A DNA stretch of 31,772 bases from positions 1-31,772 of the forward strand of contig UQYF01000034.1 of assembly GCA_900545175.1 (NCBI GenBank), read 5' to 3'. Source of the stretch: an uncultured Eubacteriales bacterium. Its GTDB lineage: Bacteria; Bacillota; Clostridia; Lachnospirales; Lachnospiraceae. Positions 1 to 8,205 of this stretch are shown in pieces; the stretch's first letter is position 1, and each line of letters begins with the position of its first letter. Position numbers and translations under genes: made by a program. The notes under the pieces are model-generated. The model was given only the letters and a program-made list of their open reading frames with translations. It was not told the origin of the DNA and searched no databases.

Positions 1-132
1 CAAACCCCTTTGACAGTGTGTTTTCCTAATAGGCGCTAATCATATAATAATGTTATGTATAAGCTCTGCATTAAAATTATGATGGAAAATTCCGTAACCA
101 GGATGAATCATTAACTATAAATAAAATGAAAA

Positions 133-178
133 AATAAGGCATAGCAGATGTTAATGAGCTGCTGTGCCTTATTTTTTT
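133..178 (+). terminator. Intrinsic terminator of an upstream gene
   Basis: A 15-bp stem (AATAAGGCATAGCAG at 133-147 against CTGCTGTGCCTTATT at 159-173, with one G-U pair) and an 11-nt loop run into a T tract ending at 178. This is a classic rho-independent terminator reading rightwards. Bases 1-132 show no convincing coding sequence and are probably the 3' untranslated end of a gene lying outside the window. Confidence 0.8.
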
Positions 179-536
179 GGAGTGTGTTTAATAATTTGAT
201 TACATATTTTAAATTTCTTTGAGAATAATAATCAAAAATGTTCATATTTAATGCCTGATAATCTATTTTGAACCGTCAATGTCAAACAGTCACGAAAAAC
301 GGAAAGCCGGATTTGGCAAAATATGACGATAGGAAAATGCTTATAATTGAGTTTGCTCGGATGTGTCATGCAGAATGAACGAAATTGACAAAAAACACAA
401 GCTACACATGCTAAAACATGCATAAAACGTCAAAATGCACAAGAAATAATTGCATTTTTGTGAATAAGTACGATTGATTATGAACGAATTTGATTGTAGA
501 ATAGTGTCATCAAAAACGGAGAGAGGAGGACAACAG
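179..536 (+). promoter_or_regulatory. fruK upstream region
   Basis: This 358-bp AT-rich stretch has no credible gene; the short open frames here lack ribosome sites and family resemblance. A TTGACA hexamer lies at 385-390, but no matching -10 box at 16-18 bp is convincing. Just before the gene, near 471-495, the GATTGATT and TTTGATTG half-similar words could be DeoR/FruR contacts. That last point is inference only. Confidence 0.3.
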
Positions 537-1448
537 ATGATATACACTGTGACCTTCAATCCCTCACTTGACTATATAGTGGGGGTTGATAATTTTATGC
601 TGGGTGCTACGAATCGTACTTCATATGAGCAGATGCTCGCAGGCGGCAAGGGAATCAATGTATCGTATGTGCTCAAGAATCTTGGTTTTGAGAGTACGGC
701 ATTTGGTTTTTTGGCAGGCTTCGTGGGAGAAGAGCTAAGAAGAAGACTTACGGCGGATGGAATCAGGGCAGATTTTCTTGAACTTGACGGAGGAGTATCA
801 AGAATCAATGTGAAACTAAAGAGCATTGACGGAACAGAGATTAATGGAATGGGACCTGATATAGCGGCAGACAAGGTCAAGGCACTTAGAGATAAGATTA
901 ATACACTTAAGAGTGGAGATATTCTTATACTTGCAGGCAGCATTCCGCAGACTATGCCGGACACAATTTATATGGATATCATGGCAGATTTGCTCGACAG
1001 AGGTGTTGATATCGTGGTCGATGCCACCAAGGACCTGCTTATGAATGTTCTTTCCTATAAGCCTTTTCTTATCAAGCCGAACAATCACGAACTCGGAGAG
1101 ATATTCAAAGTGGAGCTAAAGACGAGAGAGGAAGTTATCCCTTATGCGAGAAAGCTTCAGGAGAAGGGCGCAAGGAACGTGTTGGTTTCCATGGCAGGTG
1201 AAGGAGCTGTACTCATCGATGAGAATGGCAAAGAATATATGAGTGAGGCTCCTAAGGGAAAGGTTGTCAATGCTGTAGGTGCAGGAGATTCAATGGTGGC
1301 AGGCTTTGTGGCAGGTTATCTTGAAAAGAAGGATTATGAGTATGCATTTCACAAGGGACTTGCAGCCGGAAGTGCGAGTGCATTCTCCGAACAGCTTGCG
1401 ACCAAGGCAGAGGTTGATGCGCTTTTAGAAACAATAGAAAATAAATAA
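537..1448 (+). CDS. fruK: 1-phosphofructokinase (PfkB family)
   Basis: Cytoplasmic sugar kinase converting fructose-1-phosphate and ATP to fructose-1,6-bisphosphate, which links fructose PTS uptake to glycolysis. The 303-residue protein shows both PfkB signatures: AGGKGINVSYVLKNLG near residues 35-50, and AVGAGDSMVAGF near 246-257 with the catalytic-base Asp at about 251. The length is normal for FruK. The start at 537 is chosen because AGGAGG at 524-529 sits 7 nt upstream and the protein then begins MIYTVTFNPSLDY, as in the family. A longer in-frame start at 474 would add 21 unconserved residues. It is first in a five-gene fructose locus, followed by the EIIABC permease. Phosphotagatose kinase is the main alternative, but the fru neighbours favour fructose. 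Confidence 0.93.
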   Translation: MIYTVTFNPSLDYIVGVDNFMLGATNRTSYEQMLAGGKGINVSYVLKNLGFESTAFGFLAGFVGEELRRRLTADGIRADFLELDGGVSRINVKLKSIDGTEINGMGPDIAADKVKALRDKINTLKSGDILILAGSIPQTMPDTIYMDIMADLLDRGVDIVVDATKDLLMNVLSYKPFLIKPNNHELGEIFKVELKTREEVIPYARKLQEKGARNVLVSMAGEGAVLIDENGKEYMSEAPKGKVVNAVGAGDSMVAGFVAGYLEKKDYEYAFHKGLAAGSASAFSEQLATKAEVDALLETIENK

Positions 1449-1649
1449 CTGTGGCGGATACAATGCCGGAAGAAAAGATAAAATACTTAAAAATAACTAT
1501 ATATAGATATCGGGTTTTTGTTTTATCGGGACAGCGGCATTTAAGAAAAGCATTCAGGATAACGTGTTAAATAAAAAGGTATTGAAGGTGAAGAAAATAG
1601 CAATAACTATACATCAGGCAGCGAAAGTCTGATGGGAAATGGAGAAGTT

Positions 1650-3554
1650 ATGAGGATTACGGATTTACTTGATGCAGGAAGTGTGATGCTTAATGCAGCA
1701 CCTTCTGACAAGAAGCAGACTCTTGAACAGGCAGTAGCACTTATGGCAAAGAGCGGAAAGATTGCTGATGAGGAAGCCTACAGGAAGCAGGTTTTTGCAA
1801 GAGAAGAGGAGTCTACAACGGGAATCGGTGAGGGAATAGCCATTCCACATGGCAAGTGTGATGCAGTGACTAAGCCGGGACTTGCAGCGATGGTTATACC
1901 TGGTGGAGTTGATTTTGAGTCATTAGACGATGAACCGGTTACACTTCTTTTTCTTATAGCGGCACCGAACACGAAGGACAATGTACATCTTGATGTACTC
2001 AGTAAGCTTTCGGTTATGCTTATGGATGAGGAGTTTACAGCCAAGCTTCGCGCAGCTAAGAGCGTTGACGAGTTTATGAAGATAGTTGATGATGCCGATT
2101 CCGAGAAGGCAGGCATCGATGAGAGACTTAAAACTGACGATGGAAAAGTCAGCAAAATTCTTGCCGTTACATCCTGTCCTACAGGAATAGCACATACTTA
2201 TATGGCAGCGGAGGGTCTTGAAAAGGCAGCATCTAAGGCAGGCTGCACAATCAAGATTGAGACAAGAGGTTCAGGAGGAGCTAAGAATGTTCTCACAGAA
2301 CAGGAAATTGCCGATGCGGATTGTATTATTGTGGCAGCGGATGCGAAGGTTCCGATGGAAAGATTTGACGGAAAGCATGTAATACAATGTCAGGTATCCG
2401 ATGGAATAAGCAAGGCGGATGAGCTTATAGAGAGAGCACTTAAGCAGGATGCTTTGGTATATAAGGCAGGAATACATTCAGAGGAGACAGTGCAGAGTAA
2501 GGGAAAGAAGGACGGATTTGCACACAGAATATATATGCAGCTCATGAATGGTGTATCACATATGCTTCCATTTGTTGTCGGAGGCGGTATACTTATCGCA
2601 ATCGCATTTCTGATTGATGGACAGAGCGTTGACATCAATCTCCTATCGGCAGCAGAGCGAGGAAATTTCGGTACCATTACACCAGCCGCAGCATTTTTTA
2701 AAGGAATCGGAGATGTTGCATTCGGGCTTATGCTTCCTGTGCTTGCCGGATTTATAGCGGAAGCGATAGCTGACAGACCCGGACTTGCATTAGGCTTTGT
2801 GGGAGGCATGATTGCCGCAAATGGAAAATCGGGCTTCCTTGGAGCACTTGCAGCGGGATTTTTGGCAGGATATGTGATTTTACTTTTAAAGAAGATTTGC
2901 GATAAGCTTCCTGAGAGTCTTGAAAAGCTTGCACCTGTGCTTTTTTACCCTGTATTCGGTATCCTGATTATGGGTGCCGGTATGAATTTCGTTGTTGAGC
3001 CTGTAATGGGAGCAATCAACACGGCGCTTAACTCAGGACTTGCGAGCATGGGCGGAACGAGCAAGGTTTTACTTGGATTTATCCTCGGAGCGATGATGTC
3101 GGTTGATATGGGCGGTCCATTCAATAAGGCGGCTTATGTGTTCGGGACAGCTTCCATTGTAGCCGGCAATTATGATATAATGGCAGCAGTTATGATAGGC
3201 GGTATGGTTCCGCCGTGTGCAATCGCACTTGCAACAATAATATTTAAGGATAAGTTCACTAAGGAGGAGAGACAGTCAGGACCTGTAAGTTTCATCATGG
3301 GTCTTGCATTCATAACAGAGGGAGCTATTCCATATGCGGCTTCCGACCCACTCCATGTGCTTCCTGCATGTATAATAGGAGCTGGAGTATCGGGTGCGCT
3401 CTCGGAAGTGTTTAATTGTACACTCATGGCACCTCACGGTGGAATATTCGTATTCCCTGTTGTCGGAAATGCACTTATGTATCTTGTGGCACTTGTAATC
3501 GGAACAGCAGTCTCAACAGCACTGCTTGGACTTTTTAAGAAGAAAATAGCGTAA
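1650..3554 (+). CDS. fruA: PTS fructose transporter subunit EIIABC
   Basis: Membrane permease that imports fructose and phosphorylates it to fructose-1-phosphate. Domains in order: EIIA (about 1-150; phospho-His67 in GIAIPHGK), EIIB (about 165-265; phospho-Cys176 in AVTSCPTGIAHTYMAAE), then a hydrophobic EIIC of several membrane segments (about 285-634). The A-B-C order is typical of Firmicute fructose permeases. The start at 1650 has GGAGAAG immediately upstream; an in-frame ATG at 1632 would add six residues (MGNGEV) without a good ribosome site. It follows fruK after a 201-bp gap in which I see no gene or clear terminator, and precedes ptsH. Substrate assignment rests on the fruK neighbour and the EIIB/EIIC type; mannose-family (EIID-type) systems look quite different. 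Confidence 0.93.
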   Translation: MRITDLLDAGSVMLNAAPSDKKQTLEQAVALMAKSGKIADEEAYRKQVFAREEESTTGIGEGIAIPHGKCDAVTKPGLAAMVIPGGVDFESLDDEPVTLLFLIAAPNTKDNVHLDVLSKLSVMLMDEEFTAKLRAAKSVDEFMKIVDDADSEKAGIDERLKTDDGKVSKILAVTSCPTGIAHTYMAAEGLEKAASKAGCTIKIETRGSGGAKNVLTEQEIADADCIIVAADAKVPMERFDGKHVIQCQVSDGISKADELIERALKQDALVYKAGIHSEETVQSKGKKDGFAHRIYMQLMNGVSHMLPFVVGGGILIAIAFLIDGQSVDINLLSAAERGNFGTITPAAAFFKGIGDVAFGLMLPVLAGFIAEAIADRPGLALGFVGGMIAANGKSGFLGALAAGFLAGYVILLLKKICDKLPESLEKLAPVLFYPVFGILIMGAGMNFVVEPVMGAINTALNSGLASMGGTSKVLLGFILGAMMSVDMGGPFNKAAYVFGTASIVAGNYDIMAAVMIGGMVPPCAIALATIIFKDKFTKEERQSGPVSFIMGLAFITEGAIPYAASDPLHVLPACIIGAGVSGALSEVFNCTLMAPHGGIFVFPVVGNALMYLVALVIGTAVSTALLGLFKKKIA

Positions 3555-3666
3555 TTTAAAAGCACTTTAAAAATATTTAAAAATATACTATATAATTCTG
3601 CCGTTAGGTGTTTACGGAAAATTCAGACGGCACCAAGGCAGCAACACTGAAAGGAGATTAATAATT

Positions 3667-3924
3667 ATGAAGACATTTACTTACACAATCAAGGATGCAC
3701 AGGGAATTCATGCGAGACCGGCAGGTGAGCTTGTCAAGGTAGCAAAGGGATTTACAAGTGAGATTAAGATAGGAAAAGGTGCGGTAAAGGTTGACGCTAA
3801 GAAGATTTTTGGAATCATGGGACTTGGTGCAAAGCAGGGAGATACGGTAGAGTTCAGCTTTAATGGTGAGGATGAAGAGCAGGCATGTGCAGCTATCGAA
3901 GCTTTTATGGAAGCTAATCTGTAA
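3667..3924 (+). CDS. ptsH: HPr phosphocarrier with Lys at position 46
   Basis: Small cytoplasmic phosphocarrier that passes phosphate from enzyme I to EIIA domains. The 85-residue length is normal. The active-site segment GIHARPAGELV places the phospho-His at residue 15. In Gram-positive HPr, residue 46 is the regulatory serine phosphorylated by HPr kinase (in KSIMGVMSLG). Here the same position reads AKKIFGIMGLG, so residue 46 is Lys and residue 52 is Gly. The protein should therefore carry phosphate but not act as a P-Ser-HPr corepressor of CcpA. A ribosome site AAGGAG (3651-3656) precedes the start. A second, Ser46-bearing HPr elsewhere in the genome is likely (inference). The 112-bp gap upstream holds an AT-rich TATAAT-containing stretch and a TGCCGT/ACGGCA stem. 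Confidence 0.92.
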   Translation: MKTFTYTIKDAQGIHARPAGELVKVAKGFTSEIKIGKGAVKVDAKKIFGIMGLGAKQGDTVEFSFNGEDEEQACAAIEAFMEANL

Positions 3925-4072
3925 AATCACAGATTGTCTGTAGGCGGCATATTGCGGGAAATGTCTGTAATATGCACAAGTGTAATATTTATAACCGGCA
4001 GTACCGCAGGAAATATCGGTGGTAGGCACTAAAAAAGGACTGCGATATATTTTAAGAATGTATGGCAGTCCT
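3916..4072 (+). other. Series of hairpins between ptsH and ptsI
   Basis: Three perfect stems follow each other: AATCTGT/ACAGATT at 3916-3935, overlapping the ptsH stop codon; GCATATT/AATATGC at 3947-3975; and AGGACTGC/GCAGTCCT at 4036-4072, ending 36 nt before the ptsI start. None has a clean T tract, so these are more likely mRNA-processing, stability or attenuating structures than simple terminators. An open frame starting GTG at 4019 runs through the last hairpin in frame with ptsI, but it lacks conserved sequence. Confidence 0.45.
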
Positions 4073-4108
4073 AAGTTTAAAGCAAAAGCAGAAACGGAGG
4101 GCTATAGT

Positions 4109-4396
4109 ATGCAGGTTTATCATGGTAAAAGTGTATTTGGCGGTATTGCAATAGGCAAAATCAGTGTTTTTTCAAAAAAAGAGCATAAAATTGTCCGGGT
4201 TAAGATAAATGATACGGATGCGGAGCTTGCACGCTTTGAGGCCGCAAAAACTGAGGCACTCACACAGCTTGCAGCCCTTTATGATAAGGCATGCAAGGAG
4301 GTCGGTGAAGCGAATGCGGCCATATTCGAGGTTCACCAGATGATGCTTGAGGATGACGATTTCACGGATTCGGTTAATAATATAATCACAACATAG
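4109..4396 (+). CDS. ptsI: PTS enzyme I, N-terminal fragment before an amber stop
   Basis: First 95 codons of enzyme I, the general PTS protein that takes phosphate from PEP and hands it to HPr. The fragment starts MQVYHGKSVFGGIAIGK, as in the family, with GGAGG at 4096-4100 eight nt upstream; a GTG at 4019 is an unlikely extension. It ends at TAG 4394-4396 inside the HPr-binding helical domain (EANAAIFEVHQMMLEDD precedes it). The same reading frame continues straight through the TAG with family-like sequence (QVNAEYAVGVTADNF), so this is one gene interrupted by a nonsense codon and not two genes. Alone, the fragment has neither the phospho-His nor the PEP-binding barrel and cannot work as enzyme I. 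Confidence 0.85.
   Translation: MQVYHGKSVFGGIAIGKISVFSKKEHKIVRVKINDTDAELARFEAAKTEALTQLAALYDKACKEVGEANAAIFEVHQMMLEDDDFTDSVNNIITT
4394..4396 (+). other. ptsI: In-frame TAG (codon 96) interrupting ptsI
   Basis: The codon sits in the context ACA ACA TAG CAG GTA AAT. Both flanks are in one frame and both look like enzyme I. A single C-to-T change from CAG (Gln) would create it. It could be a real nonsense mutation, a read-through or suppressed codon, or a base-call error. No stem-loop or SECIS-like signal is apparent directly after it. Confidence 0.85.
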
Positions 4397-4423
4397 CAGG
4401 TAAATGCAGAGTATGCTGTCGGT

Positions 4424-5770
4424 GTGACTGCCGACAATTTCGCCAATATGTTCTCAGCTATGTATGATGAATATATGCGTGGCAGAGCTGCCGATGTCAA
4501 GGATATATCTGAGCGCCTTATATCAATCCTTAAAGGCAGCAAGGAAGGGCAGGTAAATGCAGATGAACCTGTGATAATACTTGCGGATGACCTTGCACCT
4601 TCTGAGACAGTACAGATGGACAAGGACAAGATTCTTTCTTTTGTTACGGTTCACGGCTCGGTAAATTCACATACGGCAATACTTGCAAGGACTATGAGCA
4701 TTCCGGCACTTGTCGACACAGGATTTGAGCTTACAGAAGCTTTAGATGGAGCGGAAGCTATAGTGGATGGTTTTGAGGGAGCGATATATATTGACCCTGA
4801 TAAGGAGACTTACGACAGACTTTCAGAGCGCAAAAAAGAGGAGGACGAGAAGAAGGAGCTTCTTCTCACGCTTAAGGGAAAAGAGGATGTGACACTGGAC
4901 GGACAGCATGTTATGTTATATGCTAACATAGGCAGTACGAGTGACCTTGCAATGGTATTAAAGAATGATGCGAGCGGAATAGGACTGTTTCGAAGTGAGT
5001 TCATATATCTCGGAAAAGATGATTTCCCATCCGAAAATGAGCAGTTCCAGATTTATAAGTCGGTTGCGGAGACTATGGCAGGCAGGAGAGTTATCATAAG
5101 AACTCTTGATATCGGTGCAGATAAAAAAGTTGACTACTTTAATCTCGGTGAGGAGGAGAATCCTGCGCTTGGCTACAGAGCGATAAGAATATGCCTTTCA
5201 CAGCCTGAGATTTTTAAGACACAGCTTCGCGCAATTCTGCGCGCCGGAGTATACGGAAATATAGCGATAATGTATCCTATGATTATATCCGTAAATGAAG
5301 TAAGAAGAATCAAGGAAATCATGAAAGAAGTGAAGGCTGAGCTAAAGGAGCAGGGAATTGCCTATGCCGATGTGATTGAAGGTATTATGATAGAGACTCC
5401 GGCGGCAGTCATGGTGAGTGATGAGCTTGCAAAAGAAGTTGACTTTTTCAGTATAGGAACCAACGACCTCACACAGTACACTCTCGCTGTCGACAGGCAG
5501 AATCCTAAGCTCGATGATTTCTATGACCCACATCATCCGGCAGTATTAAAGATGATACGAATGACGGTTGAGAATGCACATAAGGCAGGAATATGGGCGG
5601 GAATCTGCGGTGAACTCGGAGCGGATACGACACTTACTGAGGAATTTATAAGAATGGGCGTGGATGAGCTGTCTGTATCACCGGGAAGAATATTGCCAAT
5701 CAGGAAAATTATCAGAGAGACGCATGTTGGTGGGACAGAGGGGTCAGGTACCAGTGTCCCAGCCAGGTGA
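4424..5770 (+). CDS. ptsI: PTS enzyme I, remainder after the amber stop
   Basis: Carries everything needed for catalysis apart from the first part of the HPr-binding domain. Numbered from the true start at 4109, the phospho-His is residue 188 (GSVNSHTAILART), the PEP-site motif is GTNDLTQYTLAVDRQ, and the catalytic Cys is residue 500 (GICGELGAD). These match the E. coli positions 189 and 502 almost exactly, so no other damage is evident. The GTG at 4424 is only the first possible restart; no good Shine-Dalgarno sequence precedes it, so efficient independent translation is doubtful. The C-terminus is short after the conserved ILPIRKIIRE, and its last dozen codons (GGTEGSGTSVPAR) are read from a TGGGACA-type palindromic repeat at 5731-5761. 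Read-through of the TAG would give a protein of about 553 residues. Confidence 0.88.
   Translation: MTADNFANMFSAMYDEYMRGRAADVKDISERLISILKGSKEGQVNADEPVIILADDLAPSETVQMDKDKILSFVTVHGSVNSHTAILARTMSIPALVDTGFELTEALDGAEAIVDGFEGAIYIDPDKETYDRLSERKKEEDEKKELLLTLKGKEDVTLDGQHVMLYANIGSTSDLAMVLKNDASGIGLFRSEFIYLGKDDFPSENEQFQIYKSVAETMAGRRVIIRTLDIGADKKVDYFNLGEEENPALGYRAIRICLSQPEIFKTQLRAILRAGVYGNIAIMYPMIISVNEVRRIKEIMKEVKAELKEQGIAYADVIEGIMIETPAAVMVSDELAKEVDFFSIGTNDLTQYTLAVDRQNPKLDDFYDPHHPAVLKMIRMTVENAHKAGIWAGICGELGADTTLTEEFIRMGVDELSVSPGRILPIRKIIRETHVGGTEGSGTSVPAR
5731..5761 (+). repeat. TGGGACA palindromic repeat, copy A
   Basis: A 31-bp palindromic unit beginning TGGGACA and ending TGTCCCA with a GGGGTCAGGTACC core. 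It overlaps the last codons and stop of ptsI. Its reverse complement matches copy B (5801-5831) at 29 of 31 positions. Together A and B form a long inverted repeat around a 39-bp spacer that could fold into one large hairpin between ptsI and fruR. Confidence 0.85.
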
Positions 5771-5800
5771 TGAAAGATAAATTAAATTTATGGACAGAGC

Positions 5801-5831
5801 TGGGACACAGGTACCTGACCCCTATGTCCCA
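5801..5831 (-). repeat. TGGGACA palindromic repeat, copy B
   Basis: Same 31-bp unit as copy A in inverted orientation, core GGTACCTGACCCC. The following bases GCGGTTGGAGGGAAATA include the fruR ribosome binding site. Nearly the same flank, GCGGTTGAAGGGAGATA, follows copy C at 9161-9190, so the repeated unit appears to include the Shine-Dalgarno region. Confidence 0.85.
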
Positions 5832-5849
5832 GCGGTTGGAGGGAAATAG

Positions 5850-6611
5850 ATGTTGACTGAAAGACGGCAGGAAGAGATTGTCAGATTGGTATATGAGAGA
5901 GAGAGCATAACGGTTGCAGAGCTTAAGGAGATCCTTAATACTTCTGAATCCACAATCAGGCGTGATATTATTGCACTTGACAAGGAGGGAAGGCTAACTA
6001 AGGTGTTCGGTGGGGCAATCGCACTTCATCAGGCACAGATTGTGAATAAGGAGCTTTCCATGGTGCAGAAGCAGGAGCTCCAGACTGTCGAAAAGCAGGC
6101 AATCGCTCGCTTCGCAGCTTCACTCATTGAGCCGGATGACTGCGTATACCTTGATGCCGGAACAACAACTGGTTGGATGATTGAGTACATCCGCGAGGAG
6201 AAGGCAACCTACGTCACCAATGCTCTTTCCCACGCGAAGAGACTTGCAGACAAGGGCTTTAGTGTAATACTGATTGGCGGTGAGCCTAAGAGCTCAACGG
6301 ATGCCATTGTCGGTGCCGAGGCGGTCTTAAACCTTCAGAAATACCATTTCAGCAAGGGCTTTTTCGGTGTGAACGGCGTTGACAGAATGAGCGGATTTAC
6401 AACGCCCGATGCTAGGGAAGCCATGGTAAAGCAGGTTGCGGTGAAGAATACACAGCCGGCATACAGATATTTCCTCACCACTGCCTCTAAATTCGGTGAA
6501 GTGTATGCGGTTACTTTTGCTGGCTTTGAGAGCGGAGTGATACTCACGGAGGATAATGTGAGTGAGGCGCTTCCTAAGAGCATAGAGATAGTGAAGGTAG
6601 GAAAAAATTAA
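5850..6611 (+). CDS. fruR: DeoR-family fructose operon regulator
   Basis: Transcriptional repressor, 253 residues, normal for the DeoR/GlpR family. The N-terminal winged helix-turn-helix (about 1-55) includes ITVAELKEILNTSESTIRRD and the family phrase GRLTKVFGGAI. The C-terminal DeoR sensor domain has the sugar-phosphate-isomerase-like fold signature DAGTTTGWMI and later GVNGVD. The ATG at 5850 follows GGAGGG at a good distance. As the last gene of the fru locus it most likely senses a fructose phosphate and represses the operon; that effector is inferred from position. In most Firmicutes fruR is first in the operon, so its place after ptsI is a mild oddity. A TGGGACA repeat pair separates it from ptsI. 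Confidence 0.85.
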   Translation: MLTERRQEEIVRLVYERESITVAELKEILNTSESTIRRDIIALDKEGRLTKVFGGAIALHQAQIVNKELSMVQKQELQTVEKQAIARFAASLIEPDDCVYLDAGTTTGWMIEYIREEKATYVTNALSHAKRLADKGFSVILIGGEPKSSTDAIVGAEAVLNLQKYHFSKGFFGVNGVDRMSGFTTPDAREAMVKQVAVKNTQPAYRYFLTTASKFGEVYAVTFAGFESGVILTEDNVSEALPKSIEIVKVGKN

Positions 6612-6628
6612 AGGTGAGTTATATTTTG

Positions 6629-6656
6629 AAACAGAGGGGGCGTGCCCCTCTGTTTT
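6629..6656 (+). terminator. Terminator after fruR (convergent with fucosidase)
   Basis: An 11-bp stem, AAACAGAGGGG (6629-6639) with CCCCTCTGTTT (6645-6655), has a 5-nt loop and ends in a short T run. It lies between the fruR stop and the fucosidase stop (6658), so it probably serves both convergent genes. Confidence 0.82.
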
Positions 6657-6657
6657 G

Positions 6658-8139
6658 TCATATGATTTCAATTTTAAAACATATTGGCTTATCGGAAGCC
6701 GGCTTTTTGTCCAGTAGGATTGATAGCCCCTGTTCATTTCTATGGATATTTCGTATATTACTGTTTCCAAGAACAGATACATCTCCTATTATAAAATCAT
6801 GAATTCCATTTATTTTCAATGATTTTATGACGAATGAATCGGAGTCAGGGCGCATGCAGAATGCATATAAAAATCCACTATTATAGGTGAATCTGTAATC
6901 GGAGGCAGTAAATTGTTTTTCGTCATTGTCTTGGAAAAATCCGGCAGAATTATTTACATTTCCCTCACAGAATTTTGTCCAAGGAACAGTGTTATATATT
7001 CCCTCACCATTTACACCCATCCATTCACCGATTTCCTTCAATACGCTTGTTTCCTCAGGTGTGATAGTGCCGTCCGGCTTAGGACCGATATTTAACAGTA
7101 GCATTCCGTTCTTGCTCACAATATCAATCAGGTCGCAGATAATCTGTCGTGATGTCTTGAATTCATTATTCTTTATGTAGCCCCATGAACATTTGCCAAT
7201 AGCTGTATCTGTCTGCCATGGAATTGGAGAAATGTCGGTCAGGGCACCTCTTTCTATGTCAAATGTCGCCACAGTAGGAGGAAAAGCTTCATGCTTATAG
7301 TTTATGGTAACTTCTTTGCCCCATTCGTCGGCACGGTTATAGTAATAAGCGCATAGCTTTTTTAGATAAGGCTTAAATGCTGCATTGTGAATCCACCAAT
7401 CAAAATAAAGTATTGCTGGCTGATAGTTATCAATCAATTCACATGTCCTGACAAGCCAGTCTTCAAGCCATTCTGTGGTAGGGATTATAGGAGAAAAAGT
7501 ATCGGCGGTTGTGAGGTGCAATTTATCTCCGTAAAGTTCAGGGCATAAAAAAGCAGGACCATAAAAATCTCTGTAGTTTTCATCCGTCACATCGCTGTCA
7601 AAAGTTCTTCCCATGTTCATAAAGAAATAGTGCTCTGCTCTGTGAGTTGATGCACAAAAAGTGAGTCCGTTGTTTTCACAGGCTTTTTTGATTTCGCCGG
7701 TTATATCTCTGCATGGTCCCATTTTTACTGCATTCCATCGATTGAACTGTGTGTCATACATTGCAAATCCGTCGTGATGTTCGCACACAGGCATCACATA
7801 TTTTGCACCTGATTTCTTGAATAGGTCTATCCATTTTTCTGCGTCAAATTCCTCACCTTTAAACATCGGAATAAAATCTTTATAGCCGAATTCTTTTTGA
7901 TTACCAAAGTTTTTTCTATGATACTCATATTCGGAATGATTAGTGTCATACATAGCTCTTGAGTACCATTCGGAGCCATAGGCAGGCACACTGTAAATTC
8001 CCCAGTGTATAAATATTCCGAACTTAGCCTTATAGTACCATTCCGGAGTTTTGTGGTTCGATAGGGATGTCCAACTGGCTTTGAATCGACCATTAGCAAT
8101 CGTATCATCAATTAGGTTAAGATATTCTTTGTGATTCAT
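6658..8139 (-). CDS. Alpha-L-fucosidase (GH29 family)
   Basis: Glycoside hydrolase of 493 residues that should release L-fucose from glycans. The GH29 barrel is seen in KFGIFIHWGIYSVPAYGSEWY (about 39-59), VMPVCEHHDGFAMYD (115-129), and the nucleophile region AILYFDWWIH with Asp at about 247. No signal peptide is present (it begins MNHKEYLNLIDDT), so it acts in the cytoplasm on imported oligosaccharides. A strong AAAGGAGG precedes the ATG. It is divergent from an AraC-type regulator, the usual arrangement for an inducible sugar-use gene, but no transporter or fucose catabolic gene lies beside it. The acid/base residue is poorly conserved in GH29 and is not assigned here. Confidence 0.92.
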   Translation of the reverse strand: MNHKEYLNLIDDTIANGRFKASWTSLSNHKTPEWYYKAKFGIFIHWGIYSVPAYGSEWYSRAMYDTNHSEYEYHRKNFGNQKEFGYKDFIPMFKGEEFDAEKWIDLFKKSGAKYVMPVCEHHDGFAMYDTQFNRWNAVKMGPCRDITGEIKKACENNGLTFCASTHRAEHYFFMNMGRTFDSDVTDENYRDFYGPAFLCPELYGDKLHLTTADTFSPIIPTTEWLEDWLVRTCELIDNYQPAILYFDWWIHNAAFKPYLKKLCAYYYNRADEWGKEVTINYKHEAFPPTVATFDIERGALTDISPIPWQTDTAIGKCSWGYIKNNEFKTSRQIICDLIDIVSKNGMLLLNIGPKPDGTITPEETSVLKEIGEWMGVNGEGIYNTVPWTKFCEGNVNNSAGFFQDNDEKQFTASDYRFTYNSGFLYAFCMRPDSDSFVIKSLKINGIHDFIIGDVSVLGNSNIRNIHRNEQGLSILLDKKPASDKPICFKIEII

Positions 8140-8205
8140 AGGGTTCCTCCTTTAAAATATCTTGATTTATTGAAGCTAATATATCATAATTATAAAAAAA
8201 TGAAC

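Noticed and set aside
10..48. Promoter from TTGACA (10-15) and TATAAT (43-48)
   Set aside because: A spacing of 27 bp is far too long for a sigma-A promoter, and a terminator follows closely.
572..964. A 130-codon minus-strand open frame within fruK
   Set aside because: A shadow of the kinase frame: Ser/Leu/Pro-rich composition typical of antisense reading and no domain.
4019..4108. N-terminal extension of ptsI from GTG 4019
   Set aside because: It runs through a strong hairpin, is not enzyme-I-like, and the ATG at 4109 has a proper ribosome site and family N-terminus.
4394..4396. Pyrrolysine insertion at the ptsI TAG
   Set aside because: Enzyme I is not a known pyrrolysine protein, no pylTSBCD genes are in view, and a glutamine at this site needs just one base change.
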